DNA from: Pratylenchus scribneri
Lineage: Eukaryota > Nematoda > Chromadorea > Rhabditida > Pratylenchidae
Length of the DNA stretch: 64,000 nucleotides
Reading direction: 5' to 3'
Assembly: GCA_030063045.1 (NCBI GenBank)
Contig: JAQSEB010000012.1
Location: 1,488,001-1,552,000 of the forward strand
The translations under genes were made by a program, and so were the position numbers. Shown in pieces: positions 45,840-54,615 of the stretch (position 1 is the first letter of the stretch; the number at the start of each line of letters is the position of its first letter). The notes under the pieces are model-generated. The model was not told where the DNA came from. It saw only the letters and a program-made list of their open reading frames with translations, and did no database searches.

Positions 45840-48800
45840 TTATTTCATTGCCTTGCCAGTATTATTATTTGCACTTTTTACTGTAATAATTTTCACTTGG
45901 CCCGATGCTGAGACGTCACTGGCGGTTCGACGTGGTCCAACTATCAAGAAAATCCAATTGTAATAGAGCACACAGAGTGTCAAATTCATTGTGGCCATTA
46001 CAGCTGAAATGGCGTTGACATAATGATTCCACATGGCAGGTGTTATCTTAAAATGACATATTATTCAATCCAAATTCTCCCCCCCTCCCCCCCCCCCCCC
46101 CAAATAATGACTATTTTAAATTTTAATGCATTTTTAAAATTTAATTTTAATATGCTTACATTCGCCAAATTTCGAATCTGGAGAATAAATGCCGGCAATA
46201 TTTCCATAAGAATTTCGCAAATAACAGTAAATTTAACGACTCGGTTTTTCTGAAATAATTTTTCGCGAAATTTGTTATTATTTTCCAAAATATATAAGCT
46301 AGCAAAAAAAATCCAATCCGCCCAAGATCAATTTCAAGGTGGTCTGTGGAATATAATGAAATTTTGGCGATGTGAAGAGCAAAGGTGGTGCACTGAGAAC
46401 TGTGTGGATAGGAAAATTTGGAATAAAATATATAAATTGTTTAAATTCTATTCTGTTAAAAAATAATTCTATCTGCAGTTCAGCAGGAGTGCTTTTTTTA
46501 AGAATAAATGTTATTAACAGAGCTGTGCTTTTCATAATTCTTGACTCCGACTCCAGACTCCGGGGTTCCCAATTTTTGACTCCGATTCCAGCTCCGGAGT
46601 CGTTCTAAAACTCGACTCCGGAGTCAGACTCCGTAGAAAGTTTTTTATTCTTACTCCGATTTGATTCCGGGTTTTTTTATGAAATAGCATAGCTTTCAAA
46701 ATATGATAAAATTTGGAGAAAAATTTCAATTTTAGTCAAAATAAAACGAAAAAATTTTTATTGAAAATAATTAGAAGAAAAAAATTTGTCAAAATTACAA
46801 AATAAAATGGTAAAAAGACAATTTTTCTGTTAAAAATCCGGAGTCGACCGGAGTACGGAGTTGCTCAAAATTTTTAACTCCTACTCCCCTCCGACCTTTG
46901 AAAATTTTGACTCTAACTCCAACTCCGGACTCCGACTTTTTCAATTTTTGACTAGCGGAGTCGGTGTTGGAGTCGGAGCCGGACATATCTCTGGTTATTA
47001 GTCGGCCCTTTTCCCCGTGTTTTTTCTTTAAAAAAGCAAGAAGCCCATCCTTCCAAATAGTGCAAAATTATTTATTGGCATAATATAATTTATTTTTAAT
47101 AAAAAATGATTGATTACCTATGGCGGGATTCAATGGAATCTCAAGAATATCCCAAATTATTGCCAAAAAATAAACCAAAGGAGTCAAAATGGCTGCTCCA
47201 CGAATGTAATGTTTTCGGTAATGCATAAAGGAAATTGGGAAACGAATGATAAAAATAAAAATGCGCTCCACAGTCAGCATCAATGACAAATATGGCTGTA
47301 TGAATACATAAGGGCCCGAAATATTGTAGATCCAAATGACAACGTTGAAATTGGTGCGCGGATCAAAAAGCGCGAAAGCCTTGATGAGTAAAATTTATAA
47401 TTGGAATTTAACAATTTATTATACGATAAGAAGTAAATTAACTACTCTGAATTAATAGGAATATTTTAAGAGCTTTTAATTCACACATAAAAAGATGCAA
47501 ATTTTGCATTAATCAATTAATAAAGAACGGTATTTAATTTGTAGAAAAAAAATATTGAAAATGCAGAAAAGTTTATAACGGTTTAATGGTTTGTCCTAGA
47601 CCCCCAAACCAGGTACTTGTATACTTTGTATCCGCCAGAACCCTTAAAAAATTTCGATTTTTTTTTTCGCTTTAAAATCAATTTTAAATGTTTATTAATG
47701 CATTTTTATAACAAAAAAAAAAAACAACAAAGTGAATTAAATGGGGTATATTTGTGAAACTTGAGACCAAAAATGGAAAAAAATATCGGGTCCTCCAAAT
47801 TCTTTTCGCCACATAAATTCATGCACATAGCTTATAACTGCTGATCGGTGTGTGCCAAAGCGTTTCTTATGCCCATGTTTGAATCCAGTAATATGTAAAT
47901 TCAAAAACCTGAAGTAGAAAATTATTAATTTTTGATCCCTTTTTCTCACCTGTTTGATTGATAAGTGACTATCAGCAAAAAAAGTTCCCTCGTAAAATCC
48001 TTTTGATGGTTGTTTTCCGTTATGATTTTTCCGCCAATTGCAAATCTATAGTGGATTCCGACGATTTTTAATCCATTTGTAGCACATTGCCTTGCAACAT
48101 TCGCAAACTCTTTGTGTGTGAAGTAAATTTAATTCTTTGAACCAATTTTCAAATTCCTTGTCAGAAAGGCGTAATTTGTCGAATAAATCGCGTAATTTGA
48201 ACTCTTTTAATTCTTCCTTAGCTAAAAAAAAAAATTAAACATTTAAAAATGATTTTAAAGCGAAAAAAAAATTCGCAATTTTTTAAGGGTTCTGGCGGAT
48301 ACAAAGTATACAAGTACCCCAAACCACATACCCATTCGATATAGATCTCGCCAAGACGCGTCGATTGGTATATATTTTGTCAAGCTTTGATCAAAATTAA
48401 AGAGGTTTTAAACCACTTACACCCTCTTGTGGGTTTTGGTTCAAAACCAATTAAACCATGACAAAATATATACCATCGACGCGTCTTGACGAGCTCTATC
48501 CAATGGTATACGGTTTGTGAAGTTTGGACAAAACACAAAATCGTTATAAACTTTTCGACATTTTCAATGTTTTTTCTACATTTTAATTATTTCCCATTAA
48601 TAAATTATGTACTTTCTTTTTTGACAAGAATTATTTACTACCTGCCAATGAAATAAAAAGATTTCATGGAAAACATTAAAAATTATTAATAATTATTTTG
48701 AATGTTCAAATTAGAGGTAATATTAATTTTCCGAAAAAAATACTTAATTTGCCAAAATTATTTCGTGTTTAGAAAATATTATTTTTTGAGGCCATATAAC

Positions 48801-49258
48801 TTGGCCAAATAACTCTAACCTAAATCTTATACTAAACCCCTAGCTTTAATACCTAATTACGGCCAAGTTATATGGCCTCAAAAATATAATGTTTTTCAAT
48901 ACGAAAGAATTTCGGTAAATTAATTATTTTTTCGGCAAATTATTGAAAATATGTTTTTTTTTGTTTGCAAATAAAATTTTTTGATGCCCTAATAAAAAGG
49001 ACTCACTTTTTGCAAATAAGTTATCAAGTGAAAAAATAACAGGAGAGCATGAAAGCTGAGGTATAATTTCATCATAGCCGAAATTTTTACAGCAATTCGC
49101 CTAAATATTAACAAATTCCCTATCAGCAGAAGAGAAGTTATTTGAAAGCAGAGCACCAGTCCAATCTGTGTATTGTTGATGAACAATATGGTTGTATTGT
49201 TTTTAGAAGTATAATAATTATTTGGATTTGGCGAAAATGTTAGAATTGGAATTGACAT
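45840..49258 (-). CDS. Serpentine 7TM receptor (nematode chemoreceptor-like)
   Basis: Exons 49258-49007, 47379-47118, 46249-46160 and 46046-45840. Hydrophobic segments: IGLVLCFQITSLLLIGNLL (TM1), LYLSFHALLLFFHLITYL (TM2), YVFIQPYLSLMLTVERIFIF (TM3 with an ER-type motif at its inner end), ILTPLVYFLAIIWDIL (TM4), FTVICEILMEILPAFIL, and the last helix MATMNLTLCVLYYNWIFLI. The N-terminus has NNT and similar glycosylation sites outside. This fits a C. elegans-type serpentine chemoreceptor, but I cannot assign the subfamily. The second exon ends in phase 1 while the third begins in phase 0, and only six helices are seen, so an exon between 46250 and 47117 is missing from my model or was lost; that interval contains hAT-like element 4. 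Intron 1 holds family H, family B and a Merlin remnant. Confidence 0.7.
46518..46993. mobile_element. hAT-like non-autonomous element 4, interior of GACTCCGGAGTC repeats
   Basis: Ends CAGAGCTGTGC and GGACATATCTCTG; flanks GTTATTAA (46510-46517) and GTTATTAG (46994-47001) agree at 7 of 8 bases. Both outer thirds are built of GACTCCGACTCC / GGAGTCGGAGTC words around an AT-rich middle. In an intron of the receptor gene. Confidence 0.75.
47560..48570. repeat. Palindromic element, family B (copy 6), split by a transposon
   Basis: Left part with AAGTTTATAACGGTTTAATG up to 47611, right part from 48319 with ATATAGATCTCGCCAAGACG and GACGCGTCTTGACGAGCTCT. The insertion between the parts is the Merlin-like element. 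In intron 1 of the receptor gene. Confidence 0.75.
47612..48318 (-). mobile_element. Merlin/ISXO2-like DNA transposon remnant
   Basis: About 40-bp terminal inverted repeats begin GGTACTTGTATACTTTGTAT at both ends, with an 8-bp duplication CCAAACCA (47604-47611, 48319-48326). On the minus strand a transposase N-terminus is readable: a charged segment (LRLSDKEFENWFKE), CECCKAMCYKW, an in-frame TAG, then ICNWRKNHNGKQPSKG and FYEGTFFADSHLSIKQ. This matches the zinc-binding and FF.gS.Ls pattern typical of ISXO2/IS1016-type (Merlin) transposases. A further fragment (HGHKKRFGTHRSAVISYVHE) follows after a possible intron. The catalytic core is missing and the stop is present, so it is non-functional. 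Confidence 0.75.
48735..48945. mobile_element. Palindromic element, family H (copy 2)
   Basis: Arms TGAGGCCATATAACTTGGCC and GGCCAAGTTATATGGCCTCA, with CGTGTTTAGAAAATAT / ATGTTTTTCAATACG outside. In intron 1 of the receptor gene. Confidence 0.8.
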
Positions 49259-50563
49259 GATCAGTCAGTCGGATGCGGAGACGAAGATTATTTAATATTA
49301 TCTAAAAATAAAAAAAATGCGTAATTGCACATTATGAATGAATGTAAACATTTTACTGCCTATTATTTTGAGGAAATTCATTCTATAAAATTATGTAGAA
49401 ATAAACAAAATAAATATTTTTAAATCAATTTTATTTTGATTTTAAGGCTTTTTAAGCAATTCCACATTTTTGCCATATTTTTCCGGATTTTTTTTAGTAT
49501 AAAAGCCATATTTTTGGTCAGCAGATGAATGGGTCACCCTGTTATCTGATATTAATTATTACTCATTAATCGAGTAATATAGAATAAATTTCTATTTTAT
49601 AATTTCAATTAAGTCTAGTCATAAATATTAAAAAAATTTAAAAAAAAAAATAATAAAATATTTGAATTTTCTGATTATTATTAATCAAATTATATTGTAT
49701 ATACTACGTAAGATAACACGCTCTCTCTCAGAAAGAATGAAAATGTTGTGCGTGTTCATTTATTTTATTTTTTAATTAATAATTCAATTTCAGTAAATAA
49801 AAATGTTAACAATTCTTTTTATTAAACTAGACACGAATTACATATGAATTATGTAAATTATCAGAAGAGAAATCAAATGAAATGGCACTAAATACCACTA
49901 CAAAAAATGGAATAAGACAATCATATGCTTGTTTTCAAATTAAATTAAAATGGGTATTTCAGTTGAATTCATACAAAATTCATACGCCCACATAAGCACA
50001 AAAATTCGCACAATTTTAATTTTAGGAATCATAATAAAATTGAAATTACAGTATATCCACGAATCAAACAACTTTTTGACAGCAAAATTAGGAGATATAA
50101 TAGAATGGATATCCAAAAAATTATCATCGTAAAATTTTTAAATTATTGGCATCGTTGTTATCTTACTAAATTGTAGAAAAAATCTGGAGACAAATGTAGA
50201 AAATTTGCAGTCAATGATTTTATATTCTTATTCTACAATTTAACAAAAAAAAAGCAGAAATTTTTCATATTTTTAACAAGCTTAACCACGGAATCCACCT
50301 TCCAATTGCATTTCTATTGGCTTAAAATTAGCCACAAAATTATATGAAAATATTTGCTCTTAAATATTTCCAAATTATGGTCAAAAAAATGTTAATAAAA
50401 TTCTTTCTAAAATGGTTTATATTATTTTAAAGCGTTTATTTGATTCGAATTTGTAACAGATTTATTTATGTGATGATTAACAACAAATATCTATTTGATT
50501 TTTTTATTTAACATTTTTCGACCCTTCTTCAATTTCTTCCAATTTTTGCGATTCATTCATTCT
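49259..50563. other. AT-rich intergenic region, no gene seen
   Basis: Contains short open frames only (49950-50132). A weak inverted pair with ATTGTAGAA / TTCTACAAT lies at 50170-50245. Likely promoter of the receptor at its left end. Confidence 0.45.
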
Positions 50564-52655
50564 TCATTGGCTGCTGCTTCCTGCTTTGTCTTTTTCCTTC
50601 TCTTCTGCTGGCATTTCAAATTCAAAGTCAATGAAATGGCAATTTTCCAGGACATATGTTGTCAATTCCAAATCCTCTTCACTGACTTTCTAAAAATTTC
50701 AAAAAAAATTATTATTTTCAAAAATAAGTAAAAAAAACCCACTTCTGGAAGGCACAACATTTCCCGCACTTCATCCGCCTCCTTATCCATAATGGCACGA
50801 GCGCATTCTTGGGCACCTATGAAAATTCAAGATGTGAATTTTATTATCGATTAAATCTCTCACAATAGATGAAGAGCGATTTGAGTTCGAGGAAATTTGA
50901 GGCCATGAAATATTCTTTGAGTGTCTCGAAGTCCACATCAAAGAAATCTTTTTCCCACGCCGTCAAATCGTACCATTCGCGCTGGAATTTAAATATTTTA
51001 ATTTAAAAAAATTTCAATAAAAATCCGTAAATATTCAAAGAAGTTTTGTTAAAAAATTTTGAATTTGGGAAATCAAATTTATAATTTTAAGGGTAATTTA
51101 GGACATTAAAAACGGAAGAGAATGCAAACTTTTACAACGAAAGGAAGCAAAGGTTTTCCAGCAGGCCTAGGGGCAAAATTCAATGAATCATGAATTTTAT
51201 TTAAATTGTTTTTTATTCAGGGTTGCCGGATTTTTTTTCAAAATAAAGTACACTGGCCTTGAAAATAAAGATTTAGGGGTCAAAATAAAGAATTTCGTTT
51301 TAAGCTAATAAAAATTGATTAAATTTGTTAATTAGGTTTTTTTATTATAAATAAACAAGAGGGAACAACCAGGATTGGACTAAGATTACATGCTTTTTTG
51401 AGAAATTTTTATAAGACATGGGCGAAAAATGTAATTTAAAAAGGCCACAATTTGAAAAGTTAGACCCAAAACTGTCAGCGAAAATCTAAGCCAAAAATGG
51501 CCGCGTAACGAAAAATTTTTACCAATTTTTCAGAATTTTGAAAAAAAAGTACATAAAGAACACCAAAGTCAAAATAAAGTACAAATCTTTAAATAAAGTT
51601 CATCTGGCAACCCTGTTTTTATTGTATTCATAAATATTATTTTTAGTTGGAAAAAATTGGAATTCAAAAATAAAAACAATTAAATATTTCCTTGTATATT
51701 TTTCCACTTTTAAGATGTATATTCAAAGCTAATTTTTTCTACATGAATTAACTAAAATCTGACATAGTCTTGGCTATTTTTTCCTTTTTTTTATGATAAA
51801 ATATTTAAAAAATGAAGAATAATATTTTTACCTGTGCATTATATTTGTCCATTTTGACCTTCACTTCCGGCTGCCCCTTATGTTCTTCCATCCATTCGAC
51901 AATTTTGCCAAAGCAAAGGCCGGTGATTTCATTCAATGGGAAAATGAATTCATCCTCCTCTCCTTTTTGTTCTTCGAATTTTTCCTCCATCTTCATCAGT
52001 TCCCAGAACTTTTTGAAGGTGTTGGATTGCATCATCAACAGCCAGGGAGCCTTAATTTTAAATAAACTGTAATTTATTTATATTATATATGTTGCAGCCG
52101 ATCTCGTTTTTTAGCCGATCTCGTTTTCGGCATGTTCTAGTTAAGACTTGTTCTATAGCTCATTCGATTCGTCAGGGTCGGTTTTCTTTATAAGATTTCA
52201 ATTTCAGAAAGATTTGTCAAGTTTGAACCAAAGTTATGGCCAATTGAAATTTCGGGTTTTCAAACCGGTTTAACTAGGGTAGGGCTAGGGCTATGGTCGT
52301 GCCGGCATGGATTTTAGGGCTAGGGTAGGGTAGGCTAGTGCTAGGAAAAAGAATTAAAACTCTAAGTGGCCTAGGAACTGAGATATGGCTATTGGTCACA
52401 AACTACAATGTCTGCCACTGTACTATTTCTGTCAGAAAAAAACGAGATCGGCTGCAACATAATATTTGGAACGGACCTCGACAATTTCCTTTTCAACTGT
52501 TTTGCACTTGATCTTTCGTTTCAATTGAGCCTCCGTGAATTCAGGAACAGCTACAAGACAAAATAATTATTTTTAAATAATATTTTTTTATCTGATTTCT
52601 TTTGGTCCTCATTGGTTTGTCCTTCCACGTTCGTTGCTTCATCAGTTTGGCTCAT
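50564..52655 (-). CDS. skr-like: SKP1-like protein (SCF ubiquitin ligase adaptor)
   Basis: Exons 52550-52477, 52050-51832, 50981-50864, 50816-50743 and 50689-50564 join in phase. The C-terminal two thirds follow SKP1 block by block: IFPLNEITGLCFGKIVEWMEEHKG, then REWYDLTAWEKDFFDVDFET, LKEYFMASNFLELKSLFIYC, then ARAIMDKEADEVREMLCLPE and VSEEDLELTTYVLEN. SKP1 bridges cullin to F-box proteins. The usual C-terminal WC motif is replaced by NCHFIDFEFEMPAEEKE, and the N-terminal BTB-like part is divergent, so it is a diverged, lineage-specific SKR. A likely first exon (MSQTDEATNVEGQTNEDQKK, from 52655) has no usable GT donor in the needed phase, so the start is unsure. The intron at 52051-52476 contains family E copy 2; the intron at 50982-51831 contains hAT-like element 5. 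Confidence 0.8.
51218..51615. mobile_element. hAT-like non-autonomous element 5, interior of AAAATAAAG repeats
   Basis: Ends CAGGGTTGCCGGA and TCTGGCAACCCTG, with a perfect 8-bp duplication TTTTTATT (51210-51217, 51616-51623). AAAATAAAGTAC / AAATAAAG words dominate both flanks. In an intron of the SKP1-like gene. Confidence 0.8.
52088..52461. mobile_element. Palindromic element, family E (copy 2, inverted)
   Basis: Reverse-complement copy of 16118-16493: starts TGTTGCAGCCGATCTCG and ends CGAGATCGGCTGCAACA. In an intron of the SKP1-like gene. Confidence 0.9.
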
Positions 52656-53025
52656 TTTGTCTTTGTTTTTTTATTTAGAAGAAAATTAGAAAGTTTGAAT
52701 ACAAATTTTAAAATTGAAATAGTTTTTGTGATTTCCTCTGCTGCTGGTCCATAATTTCATTTCAATATTTGGATATGTTTTTTTGTCAATCACTCAACAA
52801 GGAATTACCAATATGAGAAAGTGGTAATTATACCATTTAGAATGGCCCAAAAATATTATTTTCTAATTTAAAAAAAGCTGTCATGCCTTTGAATAAAATA
52901 AACTCAGATTTTTTGAAGAAAGTGTTTTATTTTCAGATTGTTTAAATAGAGGAAAAATTATGAAAGCCAATTTTAGAAAAATTCTATAGCTTTTGAATGG
53001 AATATCTTATTCCCAAATGGTTGGC

Positions 53026-53380
53026 CGACACTTGCGGACGAAACGGTCTGGAGCCGAAGGTGGTAATGCTGGAATGGCATTGTTTATGGCATATTATTAG
53101 GCATAAAATTAGCTACAAAATGACATCAAAAGTTTTGGTCAATGTTGAATATTCACCGAGTTATGGCCAAAAAACCGTCAAAATCGCAATTTTAATTAAA
53201 TCAACGGTTTCTTGGCTATAACTCGGTGAATATTCAACATTGATCAAAACTTTTGATATCATTTTGTAGCTAATTTTATGCCAAATAATATCCTATAAAC
53301 AATGCTACTCCAGCTTTACCACCTTCGGCTCCAGACCGTTTCGTCCGCAAATGTCGGGTCCGCAAGTGTTACAGTACGTC
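53026..53380. mobile_element. Palindromic element, family D (copy 3)
   Basis: Ends CCGACACTTGCGGACGAAAC and GTTTCGTCCGCAAATGTCGG; closely similar to copy 2 at 45109, including the extra terminal GGTCCGCAAGTGT. Confidence 0.85.
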
Positions 53381-53943
53381 CCAAATTGGATAATTCTTTT
53401 TTAAGCTATAATGAAAAGAACGGTCCGAGCTTTGAGTACTAAAATAGTGGCACTGAAAAGTTCTACTGCGCTGGCGATTGGATAGAATTTAAATAAAATT
53501 GATTTTAGTTAAATGAGAATGCACATTGCCCTTTTATTTAGTAATTTTAATTGCTTTCAGCAAATTCAGATTAATTATATTTTACCCTCATTTTATTGTT
53601 TAAAATTTTCTTTTATTAATTGGGAATTTTTTTCTATTCATTTTTAATCCGCATTTGCATTGAATGATGTGGGAAATATATAACAAAAAATATTTCCAAT
53701 TATTAAAATTATATAAAATTTGATTTGGAAAAATTCAAAAATAATTATAATTACAAATAAGGTGAACTGCTGGCTGAATGCGTTCATATTGGCTACAGTA
53801 GTTAAATCGCCTGGGGCAAATTGGAAAATATTATTCGCTTTCCTTTATCATTTATAATAAAATTGTTGATTGGACGAAGGAAATGTAAATAAAAGAACCA
53901 TAGGGGTTCATAGATAAATAAGTTCAATTATATAAGAAGGTTG

Positions 53944-54468
53944 GTTCTAGTGCAGTTTATGCGTCCAAAGGCCCTTTATACGTCCAATCAAACAATTATA
54001 CGTCCAATGAAATGTTTAAGCGTCCAATCATAAAAATTTAAAAATCATATTTCGATAAATCTAAGAGTGAACATCTAATCGAATACTAATTATAATTATC
54101 CATCTTTGAAGCCTAAATCCTGACAAATCCTTAAAGTTAGCTAGCTTAGTCTAAAACACATTATCCAGATCCTAAAACTAGTCATGCCCCTAGTCCTGAA
54201 ACCTAGTCTTAACCTAAATCTTACGTAAAATCAAGTAACAAATTTGACTAACTTATAAAATTAAATCTCAAGGTTCGGGCATAGGAATTAAGCCTGGCTA
54301 GTCTAGGTTTTACGGCTGATTTAAGCTAGGTTAAGCTAGACTAGATTAAAAATTTAGTGATTGGACGCTCAAACATTTCAATGGACGCATAATTATTTGA
54401 TTGGACGTATAAAGCGCCATTAGACGCATAAAGGGACTTTGGATTGCACGCATAAACTGCACTAGAAC
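53944..54468. mobile_element. Inverted-repeat element, family P, with ACGTCCAAT repeats
   Basis: Ends GGTTCTAGTGCAGTTTATGC and GCATAAACTGCACTAGAACC. Each arm has four to five GCGTCCAA / TACGTCCAATC units at about 19-bp steps; the centre consists of CCTAAATC / CCTAGTCC words. No clear target duplication. Confidence 0.75.
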
Positions 54469-54615
54469 CGTTTCCTATGCTATTATGCCATTTCGGATAT
54501 TATTTTCTCGTTCAATGACCAAACAATGGCCCAGGTACTGAAAAAGCATTACTGATGAAAATATCCAAAAATAAAATTCTGATTTCTTCCAATAAAATCA
54601 ATCACTTCCTTCTGT

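Larger units (their letters stand above)
52656..54615. other. Intergenic, contains families D and P
   Basis: No exon supported. Family D copy 3 (53026-53380) and family P (53944-54468) account for almost half of it. Confidence 0.5.
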
